Positions 31,501 through 45,677 of a stretch of 64,000 bases of DNA are shown here, piece after piece. The stretch comes from Prochlorococcus sp. AG-409-P01 (GTDB lineage: Bacteria; Cyanobacteriota; Cyanobacteriia; PCC-6307; Cyanobiaceae). The number at the start of each line of letters is the position of its first letter. Within the stretch, counting starts at the first letter, position 1. The stretch covers positions 124,001-188,000 of the forward strand of contig QCKM01000002.1 of NCBI GenBank assembly GCA_003215335.1, given 5' to 3'. Under the pieces are notes generated by a model. That model worked only from the letters and a program-made list of their open reading frames with translations, did no database searches and was not told where the DNA came from. The position numbers and the translations under genes were made by a program.

Positions 31501-31822
31501 GGGTGAGATGGAAGTTTGGGCGCTTGAGGCATATGGTGCTGCATATACGCTTCAAGAGCTTCTAACTGTCAAATCAGATGATATGCAAGGGAGAAATGAA
31601 GCACTCAATGCCATTGTGAAAGGTAAGCCTATTCCCAGACCTGGGACTCCAGAGTCTTTCAAGGTTTTGATGAGGGAGCTTCAATCCTTAGGTTTAGATA
31701 TAGCTGTTTATACAGATGAAGGTAAGGAAGTGGATTTAATGCAAGATGTAAATCCTCGAAGAAGTACACCTAGTAGGCCTACTTATGAATCTTTAGGGGT
31801 TACTGATTACGACGATGACTAA
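28529..31822 (+). CDS. rpoB: RNA polymerase beta subunit
   Basis: The 1097-residue beta subunit starts at ATG 28529 ([22 protein letters not shown]). The frame is open for 25 further codons upstream, but this start gives the usual picocyanobacterial N-terminus and length. Conserved segments include [25 protein letters not shown], the rifampicin-pocket region [41 protein letters not shown], and the C-terminal [31 protein letters not shown] that joins beta prime. It begins rpoB-rpoC1-rpoC2 with 49-bp gaps. A 12-bp inverted repeat precedes it. Confidence 0.98.
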   Translation: MSRSAIQVAKTATYLPDLVEVQRASFKWFLEKGLIEELDSFSPITDYTGKLELHFVGNEYRLKRPRHDVEEAKKRDATFASQMYVTCRLVNKETGEIKEQEVFIGELPLMTERGTFIINGAERVIVNQIVRSPGVYFKDEQDKNGRRTYNASVIPNRGAWLKFETDKNDLLHVRVDKTRKINAHVLMRAMGLSDNDVVDKLRHPEYYKKSIDAADEEGISSEDQALLELYKKLRPGEPPSVSGGQQLLQTRFFDPKRYDLGRVGRYKINKKLRLTIPDSVRTLTHEDVLSTLDYLINLELDVGGATLDDIDHLGNRRVRSVGELLQNQVRVGLNRLERIIKERMTVGETDSLTPAQLVNPKPLVAAVKEFFGSSQLSQFMDQTNPLAELTHKRRISALGPGGLTRERAGFAVRDIHPSHYGRLCPIETPEGPNAGLINSLATHARVNQYGFIETPFWKVEEGKLIKEGDPIYLSADLEDECRVAPGDVATDSDGKILAQLVPVRYRQDFEKVPPEQVDYVQLSPVQVISVATSLIPFLEHDDANRALMGSNMQRQAVPLLRPERPLVGTGLETQVARDSGMVPISRVNGSVVFVDANAIVVRDEDGMDHTHYLQKYQRSNQDTCLNQRPIVRQGDPVIVGQVLADGSACEGGEIALGQNVLVAYMPWEGYNYEDAILVSERLVKDDLYTSVHIEKYEIEARQTKLGPEEITREIPNVAEESLGSLDEMGIIRIGAFVESGDILVGKVTPKGESDQPPEEKLLRAIFGEKARDVRDNSLRVPSTERGRVVDVRIYTREQGDELPPGANMVVRVYVAQRRKIQVGDKMAGRHGNKGIISRILPREDMPYLPDGTPVDIVLNPLGVPSRMNVGQVFECLMGWAAANLDCRVKVVPFDEMYGAEKSQQTVEAYLKEAAKQPGKEWVYDPENPGKLQLIDGRSGEPFDQPVTVGYAQILKLVHLVDDKIHARSTGPYSLVTQQPLGGKAQQGGQRLGEMEVWALEAYGAAYTLQELLTVKSDDMQGRNEALNAIVKGKPIPRPGTPESFKVLMRELQSLGLDIAVYTDEGKEVDLMQDVNPRRSTPSRPTYESLGVTDYDDD

Positions 31823-31871
31823 CAACCTTATTTAACTCTGACTACTTCTTACATTTACTAAAGATTTGTCC

Positions 31872-33776
31872 ATGACTAACAGCAACCTTCGTACAGAAAA
31901 TCATTTTGATTACGTCAAGATTACCTTGGCATCCCCGGACCGTGTCATGGAGTGGGGGCAGAGAACTCTTCCTAATGGCCAAGTTGTGGGTGAAGTAACC
32001 AAGCCAGAAACTATTAATTACCGCACATTGAAGCCAGAGATGGATGGGCTTTTCTGTGAGAAGATATTCGGACCCTCAAAAGATTGGGAATGTCATTGTG
32101 GAAAGTATAAACGTGTTCGACATAGAGGCATCGTTTGTGAACGTTGCGGCGTAGAAGTTACTGAAAGCCGCGTACGTCGACACCGTATGGGCTTTATTAA
32201 ACTCGCCGCACCAGTCTCACATGTTTGGTATTTAAAAGGGATACCAAGTTATGTAGCTATTTTGATAGATATGCCTTTGAGAGATGTTGAGCAAATTGTC
32301 TATTTCAACTGTTATGTAGTACTTGATCCCGGAGACCATAAGGACCTTAAATATAAACAGTTGTTGACTGAAGATGAATGGTTGGAAATAGAAGATGAGA
32401 TTTATGCTGAAGATTCAGAGATAGAGAATGAACCTATTGTTGGCATTGGTGCTGAGGCTTTAAAGCAGTTGCTTGAGGATCTTGAATTAAAGCAAGTTGC
32501 GGAGCAGTTACGCGAGGATATTGCAGCTAGCAAGGGTCAGAAAAGAGCTAAACTTATTAAAAGATTGAGAGTGATTGATAATTTCATCGCGACTAGTGCA
32601 CGCCCAGAGTGGATGGTCTTAGATGCGATACCTGTAATACCTCCTGACCTGCGCCCTATGGTTCAACTTGATGGAGGACGCTTTGCTACTTCTGATTTGA
32701 ATGATCTATATAGAAGAGTTATTAACAGAAATAATCGCTTGGCTAGATTGCAGGAAATATTGGCCCCTGAAATAATTGTTAGAAATGAAAAAAGAATGCT
32801 TCAGGAGGCTGTTGATGCTCTTATAGATAATGGTCGAAGAGGCAGAACAGTGGTTGGTGCTAATAATCGACCGCTCAAGTCTCTTAGTGACATTATTGAA
32901 GGTAAGCAAGGACGTTTTCGCCAGAATTTATTAGGTAAGCGGGTTGATTATTCAGGAAGATCCGTAATAGTTGTTGGCCCAAAATTAAAGATGCATCAGT
33001 GCGGATTACCTAAAGAAATGGCTATAGAGCTCTTTCAGCCATTTGTTATTCACCGGCTAATTCGTCAAAATATTGTCAATAACATTAAGGCTGCAAAAAA
33101 ATTAATTCAGCGAGCTGATGATGAAGTAATGCAGGTCTTGCAGGAAGTGATCGATGGACATCCAATCTTGTTAAACCGTGCACCTACTCTTCATCGTTTA
33201 GGAATACAAGCTTTTGAACCGAAATTAGTAGATGGCAGAGCAATTCAGCTTCACCCTTTGGTTTGCCCGGCATTTAACGCTGATTTCGATGGAGATCAAA
33301 TGGCAGTGCATGTTCCTTTAGCCATTGAAGCTCAGACTGAGGCCCGTATGTTGATGCTCGCTAGTAATAACATCCTGTCTCCTGCTACCGGGGATCCGAT
33401 TATTACCCCGTCGCAAGATATGGTCCTTGGCTCATATTATTTAACTGCACTTCAGCCTGAATTTAAGCAGCCTGAGTTTGGTGATCGCTCGAGAACATTC
33501 GCAAGCCTTGAAGATGTAATTCACGCTTTTGAAGACAAGCGACTTGTTTTACATGATTGGGTTTGGGTTCGCTTTAACGGTGAGGTCGATGATGAGGAGG
33601 AGCTAGATGCTCCCGTTGAGTCCAAGTCTCTTAGTGATGGGACTCGAATTGAACAATGGACTTATCGCAGAGATCGATTTGATGAACAAGGAGCTCTGAT
33701 AAGCAGATATCTTCTTTCAACTGTAGGTCGAGTAGTTATGAACCACACAATTATCGATGCAGTAGCTGTTACTTAA
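31872..33776 (+). CDS. rpoC1: RNA polymerase gamma subunit (N-terminal part of beta prime)
   Basis: In cyanobacteria beta prime is split; this 634-residue gamma subunit holds the N-terminal part. It starts at ATG 31872 ([25 protein letters not shown]). The zinc-binding domain is [23 protein letters not shown] (starting near residue 75), and the catalytic Mg-binding motif NADFDGDQM is present after [18 protein letters not shown]. The RNA polymerase clamp helices lie between. Spacing is 49 bp from rpoB and 49 bp to rpoC2, so one operon is expected. Confidence 0.98.
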   Translation: MTNSNLRTENHFDYVKITLASPDRVMEWGQRTLPNGQVVGEVTKPETINYRTLKPEMDGLFCEKIFGPSKDWECHCGKYKRVRHRGIVCERCGVEVTESRVRRHRMGFIKLAAPVSHVWYLKGIPSYVAILIDMPLRDVEQIVYFNCYVVLDPGDHKDLKYKQLLTEDEWLEIEDEIYAEDSEIENEPIVGIGAEALKQLLEDLELKQVAEQLREDIAASKGQKRAKLIKRLRVIDNFIATSARPEWMVLDAIPVIPPDLRPMVQLDGGRFATSDLNDLYRRVINRNNRLARLQEILAPEIIVRNEKRMLQEAVDALIDNGRRGRTVVGANNRPLKSLSDIIEGKQGRFRQNLLGKRVDYSGRSVIVVGPKLKMHQCGLPKEMAIELFQPFVIHRLIRQNIVNNIKAAKKLIQRADDEVMQVLQEVIDGHPILLNRAPTLHRLGIQAFEPKLVDGRAIQLHPLVCPAFNADFDGDQMAVHVPLAIEAQTEARMLMLASNNILSPATGDPIITPSQDMVLGSYYLTALQPEFKQPEFGDRSRTFASLEDVIHAFEDKRLVLHDWVWVRFNGEVDDEEELDAPVESKSLSDGTRIEQWTYRRDRFDEQGALISRYLLSTVGRVVMNHTIIDAVAVT

Positions 33777-33786
33777 CGCGTTCTGA

Positions 33787-37950
<4,164 letters not shown>

Positions 37951-37993
37951 ACCTTTATTTTCCTTCTTCTTCATTTTATGCTTGTGTACGTAG

Positions 37994-39216
<1,223 letters not shown>

Positions 39217-39257
39217 CGAGTGTGACTATAAGAGTTTGCAATTAAGAGAAAACCTAT

Positions 39258-41021
39258 ATGTCTGCGATTGATTGGATCATCCTGATTGGATACTTGCTTT
39301 TCACTCTCTGTATTGGGTTTTGGTTAGCTCGTCGAAATCGGAGTGATGATGATTATTTTGTGGCAGGGAGACGACTGTCTGGCTGGCTAGCTGGTGCGTC
39401 GATGGCAGCAACAACTTTTTCAATCGATACGCCACTTTATGTGGCTGGTTTGGTTGGGACTCGTGGATTGGCTGGAAATTGGGAATGGTGGAGCTTTGGT
39501 TTGGCTCATGTCGCAATGGCTGTAGTATTTGCTCCTTTATGGCGAAGGAGTGGTGTACTTACTGATGCTGCTTTTACTGAGCTGCGTTATGGAGGTAAAG
39601 CTGCCGCATGGCTTCGAGCCGTAAAAGCTTTTTTACTTGCAGTCCCAGTTAATTGTATTGGTATTGGCTACGCATTTCTCGCTATGCGTAAGGTTGTAGA
39701 AGCATTGGGGATGGTAGATGGCGAACCTTTATTTGGAGGGGTTACTGACACGCTGATTCTGCTTTTAGTCGTTGCAGCTTTGGTGTTGACATACACAGTG
39801 GTGGGTGGTCTTTGGGCAGTTGTGATGACTGACTTGGTTCAGTTGATATTGGCTCTTGCTGGTGCATTGACTGTTGCGCTTGTTGCTGTTCATGCCGCAG
39901 GAGGCATGACTCAGATGTTAGAGAGACTGGATGAATTAGGACGCCCTGAGTTGTTATCAATATTTCCTTGGACCTGGACTGGCACTCGGTTGGAGTGGAT
40001 TGGAGGTGCAGGGGTTAGCTTTGCGAGCTTTATGGCATTCCTTTCCCTTCAGTGGTGGAGTTTTCGACGAAGTGATGGTGGTGGTGAATTTATTCAGAGG
40101 ATGTTGGCGGCTAGGGACGAACAACAAGCGCAATTGGCAGGTTGGGTGTTCCTTATCGTCAATTATTTGGTTCGAAGTTGGTTATGGGTTTTGGTGGGTT
40201 TGGCTGGATTAATACTGTTACCTGCTCAGCAGGATTGGGAGCTCAGTTATCCAACTCTTGCGGTTAAATACCTGCCTCCGGTTGCACTTGGCTTGGTCGT
40301 GGTGTCATTAGTGGCGGCTTTTATGAGTACGGTTAGCACCTCTGTGAATTGGGGGGCTAGTTACCTCACTCATGATCTTTATCAGAGATTCTTCCGTCCT
40401 TCAGCAGGTCAACATGAATTGCTTTTGATAGGTCAATTAACCAGTTGCTTATTACTTATTTTAGGCGTTGTGACTGCGCTTGTAAGTGACAGCATTGGAG
40501 CTGTTTTTAGGCTTGCAATAGCTATAGGAACTGGACCAGGGGTGGTTCTGGTCTTGCGGTGGTTCTGGTGGAGAGTGAATGCGGCGACTGAACTTGCGGC
40601 GATGGTATGTGGATTTGTAGTTGGACTTACTACTTCTGTTGTGCCTTTGGTACGTATTGATGATTATGGATTAAAGCTAATCTTTACGACTTCCTTTACA
40701 GCAGTTGTTTGGCTCATCGTTTTGGTAATGACTCCTCCAGAATCTCCTGAAGTATTGGCACGGTTCGTACATCAAGTTCGACCTCCTGGCCCAGGGTGGC
40801 GAATTTGGCGTAAAAGGTTGGGTGTAAAACCGGTAGATTCGTTAGACACCCTTGTGACCCGCTTTCTTTTGAGTTCAGGTGTCCTTTTTGGGACTCTTCT
40901 AGGTTCTGGCTCTTTCATCTTGCATCAGACTCTTGGAGGTTGGATAGGCCTTTCTGTTGCTAGTTTCTGTTTGATTCCTATGGCAAAGACCTGGATGCGA
41001 ATAAGGCTGGTAACAGGTTGA
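39258..41021 (+). CDS. sodium:solute symporter (SSS) family transporter
   Basis: This is a large polytopic membrane protein of 587 residues, about 13 transmembrane helices, with the SSS fold. It begins MSAIDWIILIGYLLFTLCIGFWLARRNRSDDDYFVAGRRL (first 20-residue part shows the typical YF-AGR motif) and contains TYTVVGGLWAVVMTDLVQ, a family signature near residue 180. Members co-transport sugars, amino acids, carboxylates or vitamins with Na+; the substrate here cannot be told from sequence alone. It begins 41 bp after rlmN. The C-terminal ~90 residues include an amphipathic stretch (PPGPGWRIWRKRLGVKP) and two more hydrophobic segments. Confidence 0.88.
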   Translation: MSAIDWIILIGYLLFTLCIGFWLARRNRSDDDYFVAGRRLSGWLAGASMAATTFSIDTPLYVAGLVGTRGLAGNWEWWSFGLAHVAMAVVFAPLWRRSGVLTDAAFTELRYGGKAAAWLRAVKAFLLAVPVNCIGIGYAFLAMRKVVEALGMVDGEPLFGGVTDTLILLLVVAALVLTYTVVGGLWAVVMTDLVQLILALAGALTVALVAVHAAGGMTQMLERLDELGRPELLSIFPWTWTGTRLEWIGGAGVSFASFMAFLSLQWWSFRRSDGGGEFIQRMLAARDEQQAQLAGWVFLIVNYLVRSWLWVLVGLAGLILLPAQQDWELSYPTLAVKYLPPVALGLVVVSLVAAFMSTVSTSVNWGASYLTHDLYQRFFRPSAGQHELLLIGQLTSCLLLILGVVTALVSDSIGAVFRLAIAIGTGPGVVLVLRWFWWRVNAATELAAMVCGFVVGLTTSVVPLVRIDDYGLKLIFTTSFTAVVWLIVLVMTPPESPEVLARFVHQVRPPGPGWRIWRKRLGVKPVDSLDTLVTRFLLSSGVLFGTLLGSGSFILHQTLGGWIGLSVASFCLIPMAKTWMRIRLVTG

Positions 41022-41048
41022 TTCTTTGGAGTTGTTTGGGGGAGCAGA

Positions 41049-41195
41049 ATGAGAGAAAAGCTTTTTCTCTTGACTTTTTTTCGAACGACATTGCTGCCAA
41101 TTCTTATTGTGGCCTTATTTGGTTTGGCATTATTTGCTGTCTCTGCTCGTATTTGGTTGCCTGGGGACATGCTGGAGCCGGCCTCAATGTCTTAA
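41049..41195 (+). CDS. small single-pass membrane protein, unknown function
   Basis: ATG 41049 opens a 48-codon frame, MREKLFLLTFFRTTLLPILI followed by more hydrophobic residues and ARIWLPGDMLEP, ending in TAA. It has one strong transmembrane helix (about residues 6-34) with a short polar tail. A G-rich GGGGGAG sequence lies 4-10 nt before the ATG and could serve as ribosome-binding site. It lies in the 208-bp gap between the symporter and the HEAT-repeat gene, on the same strand. The overlapping frame from 41018 has less gene-like composition. I think this is a conserved picocyanobacterial small protein but cannot verify that here. Confidence 0.6.
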   Translation: MREKLFLLTFFRTTLLPILIVALFGLALFAVSARIWLPGDMLEPASMS

Positions 41196-41229
41196 GGCCT
41201 TTTGGACTTAATGCCTCTACGATTTCTTT

Positions 41230-42039
41230 ATGAACTCTGCTGCTGGACAGTCATCTGAAGAGGGCCTTGCTAATTTGGCCATAGATCCAGATGTTCTGGC
41301 TAGAGAGCTGGATGCTGAGCTTTTAGGTGATCCATTAGATGAAATTGATCTGGATGGATTGGATGTTGATGAATTAAAGGTTGCTCGTGAATGTGAAGCT
41401 GGGTTGACTTGGTTGCAGCAAGGACATGAGGAACGTCTTCAGGGATTAAGGGTTTTTTGCGAGCATAGAGATGCCCGAGCTTTGCCTCTCTTGGTGCCTT
41501 TACTTAATGAGCCCTGTCCTGTTGAGAGGATGAGTGCTGTGTATGCATTGGGTCGGAATCCTTGTCCAATTGCTGTTGATTTGTTGCTTCAGTTATTGCG
41601 AACAGATAGCAATGCTTATGTGCGTAAAGCCACCGCATGGAGCTTGGGAAATTATGCAGACGCTTCTGTTTTAGACCCTCTTATACATGCCCTTCAGAAC
41701 GATGTTGCAGCTGTTCGCCTGTGGGCATCTGGCTCACTTGCAGAAGCTGGTGGAAAATCTTCTGAGAGCGCGCAAGCAGCGGCTAATCAATTGTTGATCA
41801 GTTTGCAGATTGATAGTGAACCAGTTGTTCGCAGTAACTGTATTTGGGCTCTGGGTCGCCTTTATCAAAATCTGGAAGAACCTCTTAAAAATGCGATGGT
41901 AGAGGCTTTAATCGATGTTCTTTTGCAAGAAGCTGAGCAGTCGGTTCGTTATGAGGCTCGTGTTGTGTTGGAACAACTTGAAAGTCCTCAAATCTTAAAA
42001 CGCCTTCAACAATTGAGTAATGAGGGACTCTTGGCTTGA
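41230..42039 (+). CDS. HEAT-repeat protein (PBS lyase-like repeats)
   Basis: This is a soluble 269-residue protein. After an acidic N-terminal region (residues 1-50, DPLDEIDLDGLDVDELKVA), at least four HEAT/PBS-lyase-like repeats are visible, for example RMSAVYALGRNPCPIAVDLLLQLL, YVRKATAWSLGNYADASVLDPLI, AVRLWASGSLAEA and VVRSNCIWALGRLYQ. Repeats of this kind occur in phycobilin lyases (CpcE, NblB) but also in many scaffold proteins, so lyase activity should not be assumed. It is followed 87 bp later by the DUF2997-Ycf35 cluster on the same strand. Confidence 0.82.
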   Translation: MNSAAGQSSEEGLANLAIDPDVLARELDAELLGDPLDEIDLDGLDVDELKVARECEAGLTWLQQGHEERLQGLRVFCEHRDARALPLLVPLLNEPCPVERMSAVYALGRNPCPIAVDLLLQLLRTDSNAYVRKATAWSLGNYADASVLDPLIHALQNDVAAVRLWASGSLAEAGGKSSESAQAAANQLLISLQIDSEPVVRSNCIWALGRLYQNLEEPLKNAMVEALIDVLLQEAEQSVRYEARVVLEQLESPQILKRLQQLSNEGLLA

Positions 42040-42126
42040 GATTTCTTTTAAGTTGATCCATGTAACAACTGCCACGACAAATTCCTGAGGTTTTCTATAG
42101 CATCAACTTCTATTCAGTCCAGACGC

Positions 42127-42336
42127 ATGCCACAACGCACGCTTCGGTTCCGGATTAAACAAGATGGGAGAGTTGAAGAGTCTGTCGAGGGGGCTCTTGG
42201 CTCATCTTGTTATCAACTGACTGAGAAGCTTGAAGAAGCCTTAGGTTCTGTGGAGAACCGCGAGGCTACTTCCGAGGCTTTTCTCCAACCTCAAGAAGAG
42301 TCCCATGCAATTACTACCGAACTCAAATCAATCTGA
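42127..42336 (+). CDS. DUF2997 family protein
   Basis: This is a 69-residue protein beginning PQRTLRFRIKQDGRVEESVEG, followed by YQLTEKLEEALGSVENRE, the core of the DUF2997 family. These small proteins are normally encoded beside DUF1257/Ycf35, as here, and have no known function. The first ~25 residues predict beta strands and the rest is helical and polar. The TGA shares its last base with the ATG of the next gene (TGATG), so translation is coupled. Confidence 0.8.
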   Translation: MPQRTLRFRIKQDGRVEESVEGALGSSCYQLTEKLEEALGSVENREATSEAFLQPQEESHAITTELKSI

Positions 42337-42728
42337 TGTCCCACTTCAGCACAGTTAAAACTCAGCTCCGTAAGCTTGATTCTCTTGTGAAGTCTTTGCA
42401 AGATCTTGGCTATGACCCACAAGAGGGTGAAATGTTAGTGCGGGGCTACAAAGGTCAGACAGTAAAAGCAGAGCTTGCTGTATCTTTCCCAAAAGGTGGT
42501 GATATTGGCTTTAGATGGAATGAAGCTACCGGTGCTTTTGAATTAGTTGCGGATCTAGATCTTTGGTCACATGATGTTCCTGTTGAGCGGTTTTTGGGAC
42601 AGCTAACTCAGAGATATGCACTTAATACAGTGCTTTCCGCTTCTGTTAAAGAAGGTTTCGAGGTTGCTGAACAGAGTACAAATGTTGATGGTTCGATAGA
42701 ACTAGTTGTTACTCGATGGGATCCTTGA
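42336..42728 (+). CDS. ycf35: Ycf35 family protein (DUF1257)
   Basis: This 130-residue protein matches Ycf35, encoded in some algal plastid genomes and in all cyanobacteria I know of. It starts SHFSTVKTQLRKLDSLVKSLQDLGYD and has the core VRGYKGQTVKAELAVSF and DIGFRWNEATGAFELVADLD. No function is established. It overlaps DUF2997 by 1 bp and is directly followed by the ferredoxin frame, with no gap if that gene uses its TTG start. The order DUF2997-Ycf35-ferredoxin suggests a joint role. Confidence 0.88.
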   Translation: MSHFSTVKTQLRKLDSLVKSLQDLGYDPQEGEMLVRGYKGQTVKAELAVSFPKGGDIGFRWNEATGAFELVADLDLWSHDVPVERFLGQLTQRYALNTVLSASVKEGFEVAEQSTNVDGSIELVVTRWDP

Positions 42729-43124
42729 TTGAAGGCAATGACCTCTGATCCCTCTGCAGCCTATTTGGCAGAGCCATATTCCAAAGATTCGCCCAATGGA
42801 CGGGAACCTTGTTTGGGTGGTCAATTGAGTGAGAAGGCAGTATGGGTGGACGAATCAATATGTATTGGTTGCAAATATTGTGCACATGTAGCGACTAATA
42901 CTTTTGTCATTGAAAGGAGCTTGGGGAGATCAAGAGCTTTTCGACAAGATGGTGATAGCACTGCTCGTATCCAAGAGGCTATAGATACTTGTCCAGTTAA
43001 TTGCATTCATTGGGTTCCTTTTGAGAATTTAGAAAACTTGCGAGCTCAATTAGATGCGATGGACCTTCAAGATTTGGGCAAGCTGCCTAAACCTTCTAAA
43101 AGGATAAATTTAAGAAAGAATTGA
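42729..43124 (+). CDS. 4Fe-4S ferredoxin-like protein
   Basis: This is a bacterial-type single-cluster ferredoxin of 131 residues. Cys45, Cys48 and Cys51 form CIGCKYC and the fourth ligand is Cys88 in TCPVNC; the usual fourth Cys of the first motif is replaced (CKYCAHVA), so one [4Fe-4S] cluster is expected. It has a ~35-residue N-terminal leader and a ~35-residue basic C-terminal tail outside the fold. The frame starts with TTG right after the Ycf35 stop; ATG 42738 would be three residues shorter and is equally possible. Its TGA overlaps the next gene's TTG by 4 bp. Confidence 0.88.
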   Translation: MKAMTSDPSAAYLAEPYSKDSPNGREPCLGGQLSEKAVWVDESICIGCKYCAHVATNTFVIERSLGRSRAFRQDGDSTARIQEAIDTCPVNCIHWVPFENLENLRAQLDAMDLQDLGKLPKPSKRINLRKN

Positions 43125-44329
43125 TAGCTTTGGCGATTCCCTGTAGACGCTTTGGTCGTACGGGTTTGCAGATTCCTGTTTTATCTCTAGGAGGGATGAG
43201 ATTTCAGCAGAGTTGGTCGGAATTGCCTTTAGAAGAGATCATTCCTGATGGGCAAAACCAACTGCAGAGGATTCTTCAGAAGGCTCTGCAGTTGGGTCTC
43301 CATCATATAGAGACTGCTAGGCATTATGGAACCTCTGAGATGCAACTTGGGTTGGCGTTAAAAAAAGTCCCAGACTCACTGAGGTTAATCCAGACAAAAG
43401 TGCCTCCTTATGAGGACTCAAAGGCTTTTGAGCTGGAGCTGGAGGTTAGTTGGGAGCGCCTTCAATGTAAAAAGATTGATCTGTTGGCAATTCATGGGTT
43501 GAACTTGCCAGAGCATCTGGAACAGACTTTGCGCCCTGGAGGTTGTATGGAGGTAGTTCGTCGTTGGCAGGCAGAAGGGAGAATTAAACATGTTGGCTTT
43601 TCAACTCATGGCCCAACGGATTTAATTGTTCAGGCCATTGAATCCAACGCTTTTGATTTTGTGAATTTGCATTGGTATTACATCAGACAAGACAATGATG
43701 CAGCTTTAGATGCTGCGGCTAAGCATGATTTAGGGGTTTTTATTATTAGTCCTACAGATAAAGGTGGTCACCTCCATAGCCCTTCTCCCAAATTACTTGA
43801 GCTTTGCGAACCGCTACACCCCATTGTTTTTAATGACTTGTTTTGCTTGAAGGATCCAAGGGTGCACACCATAAGTATTGGGGCTGCAAAATTGGAAGAC
43901 TTTGATCTTCATATTGAAGCTCTAGAGCATTTTTCAAGAGCGGATGAGTTGCTTGCTCCAATTCAAGAGAAACTTGAGAATGCCGCAGTCCAATCTTTAG
44001 GAGCTGCTTGGGTCTCAAGTTGGTCTGAGGGACTCCCGAAATGGCATGAGACTCCAGGAAATATCAATATTGAGGTGTTGCTTTGGTTATACAACCTAGT
44101 TGAAGCTTGGGGTATGGAAAGTTATGCCAAGGCACGTTATGGGCTTTTAGGGCGAGGCAGTCACTGGTTCCCTGGCGAAAATGCTGATTCCCTTGACAAT
44201 CAAATTTCAGAGGAAAGATTATGCGCTTCGCTAGGTAAGAGTCCTTGGTGTGATGAGATACCTGAAATGCTTCGAAGGCTTCGAGATCGTGTAGGAGGGA
44301 CTTCTCAGCAAAGACTCTCATCTTTTTAG
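43121..44329 (+). CDS. aldo/keto reductase family protein
   Basis: This is a 402-residue TIM-barrel oxidoreductase. Family features are RRFGRTGLQIPVLSLGGMRF near the N-terminus, IETARHYGTSE, LIQTKV and LLAIHGLN. The usual catalytic tetrad Asp-Tyr-Lys-His reads Glu64-Tyr69-Lys93-His125, so Asp is replaced by Glu. The C-terminal ~130 residues are helical and lie beyond the barrel. The TTG start at 43121 overlaps the ferredoxin stop by 4 bp, suggesting the ferredoxin may supply or accept electrons. Its 3' end overlaps convergent rsmG by 12 bp. The substrate is unknown. Confidence 0.85.
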   Translation: MIALAIPCRRFGRTGLQIPVLSLGGMRFQQSWSELPLEEIIPDGQNQLQRILQKALQLGLHHIETARHYGTSEMQLGLALKKVPDSLRLIQTKVPPYEDSKAFELELEVSWERLQCKKIDLLAIHGLNLPEHLEQTLRPGGCMEVVRRWQAEGRIKHVGFSTHGPTDLIVQAIESNAFDFVNLHWYYIRQDNDAALDAAAKHDLGVFIISPTDKGGHLHSPSPKLLELCEPLHPIVFNDLFCLKDPRVHTISIGAAKLEDFDLHIEALEHFSRADELLAPIQEKLENAAVQSLGAAWVSSWSEGLPKWHETPGNINIEVLLWLYNLVEAWGMESYAKARYGLLGRGSHWFPGENADSLDNQISEERLCASLGKSPWCDEIPEMLRRLRDRVGGTSQQRLSSF

Positions 44330-45070
44330 ATGGCCTAGGGGTCTCTTCTTAGGTATTCCAACTGCTCTTGGATATTTTTCTGGACAGTGGTTAATAGCTT
44401 TTAGACGTATTTGGTGACGTATGCCTCGCTCGCCAGGAAGATCTGTTTTGTCAATTTTGCTAATTGTTCCATGAAGTGGGATAAGGGCTGTATTGAGCTC
44501 TTGCAAATCTTGTTGTCTCCAATGCCCTTGATAAATCAGTGCTTCTCCATTGGATTTGATCAAAGGAATAAGGTATTCAGCGACCTCGGAGACTCTTCCA
44601 ACTGCTCGTGCCATTGCAAGATCAAACTTTCCTCTGAAGTTTGAATTCTGACCGGTAATTTCTGCGCGCTCGGTCCGTACAACTATTCTTCTATCGAGAC
44701 CTAACTCAGTGATAATGGTTTTAAGTGCTTTAGTTTTGCGGCTTGATGAATCGATGAGTGTCATTTTAGATTTTGGTAGTGCTATGGCTATTGCTATACC
44801 TGGGAAACCACATCCGGCTCCAATGTCTACGCATTCTCTAAGCCTTAAGGGGTTTTTGAGCTCATCTTTTAACGGCCATAAGCTATCAAATACTTGAGAT
44901 ATCCAGTAATGCTCTCCTTCTATTAGGCGAGTTAGATTTAGCCGGGTATTCAATTCTCTCAAAAGTATTTGAAGCTTGACGAATTGATCGATTTGTTGGT
45001 AAGAAGGTTGCCATTGAAGAGCTTCCCAAAGGGATCTATCTGATTTATCAAAGTAATTGTTTTGTTTCAT
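44318..45070 (-). CDS. rsmG: 16S rRNA (guanine-N7) methyltransferase RsmG
   Basis: RsmG methylates G527 in 16S rRNA with S-adenosylmethionine. The 250-residue protein has the N-terminal helical part (LNLTRLIEGEHYWISQVFDSLWPL), SAM motif I VDIGAGCGFPGIAIAI and the FDLAMARAVGRVSEVAEYLIP segment. It is slightly longer than E. coli RsmG because of a basic C-terminal tail (PKKRPLGHLKR). It overlaps the convergent aldo/keto reductase by 12 bp and is divergent from the DnaJ-domain gene with an 85-bp gap. Confidence 0.95.
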   Translation of the reverse strand: MKQNNYFDKSDRSLWEALQWQPSYQQIDQFVKLQILLRELNTRLNLTRLIEGEHYWISQVFDSLWPLKDELKNPLRLRECVDIGAGCGFPGIAIAIALPKSKMTLIDSSSRKTKALKTIITELGLDRRIVVRTERAEITGQNSNFRGKFDLAMARAVGRVSEVAEYLIPLIKSNGEALIYQGHWRQQDLQELNTALIPLHGTISKIDKTDLPGERGIRHQIRLKAINHCPEKYPRAVGIPKKRPLGHLKR

Positions 45071-45155
45071 CTCTTGTCAACTTTAGTGTCCTTAGACATG
45101 GCTTCCCAAAGCGAAAGCATCAGCAACTCCATATTCATGAATATTTTGTGAGAGC

Positions 45156-45677
45156 TTGACTACTCCTCATGGCTATTACGAAGTTTTAGGAGTCTCACCT
45201 TCAGCAGATTCCGACACTATTCATAGGGCTTTTCGTCAACTAAGCAAAACACTTCACCCTGATACGACAAGATTGCCTGCAGAAGAAGCAGCTAAACAAT
45301 TTCATGTACTTTGTGAGGCTTATGGATACCTTGCAGATCCACATAAACGTCAATTATATGATTTGACCCTTCAAAATGATTCTGAGGTCAAGTTAGACCG
45401 AATGTCAGGATCTGTTCCTAAGAGTCGCTTTGTAAAAGGCAGGGCTAAGAAAGTGAGTACGCTTCGTCCGCTTTCAGGTGGTGAATTGTTTTCGCTTATT
45501 TTGTTGTGTGGTGCTTTCTTACTAAGTTTGTTGTTAGTGTTAGTGCTTCAGTTTGCACAGGGCAGAGAGTTGCAAATAAGGCCAAGTTGGCTCATGGTTG
45601 ATGATGTTCTTGGCACCACCAATTTATTAATTATTTCTGATGTCGATGTTGCCACCCTCTACAACTCCTTTAAATAG
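45156..45677 (+). CDS. DnaJ-domain membrane protein
   Basis: The 173-residue protein has a J domain at its N-terminus (GYYEVLGVSPSADSDTIHRAFRQLSKTLHPDTTRL, with the HPD tripeptide needed to stimulate Hsp70) and a single membrane helix near residues 107-130 (LFSLILLCGAFLLSLLLVLVLQF). It lacks the Gly/Phe, zinc and substrate-binding domains of full DnaJ, so it likely recruits Hsp70 to a membrane. The start is TTG at 45156 (TTPHGYYEVLG). Its 3' end overlaps the DUF3143 gene by about 32-38 bp. Confidence 0.85.
   Translation: MTTPHGYYEVLGVSPSADSDTIHRAFRQLSKTLHPDTTRLPAEEAAKQFHVLCEAYGYLADPHKRQLYDLTLQNDSEVKLDRMSGSVPKSRFVKGRAKKVSTLRPLSGGELFSLILLCGAFLLSLLLVLVLQFAQGRELQIRPSWLMVDDVLGTTNLLIISDVDVATLYNSFK

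Noticed and set aside
41018-41233. 71-codon frame starting TTG after the symporter
   Set aside because: Overlaps the better 48-codon frame at 41049-41195, has a weak start and an unlikely composition.
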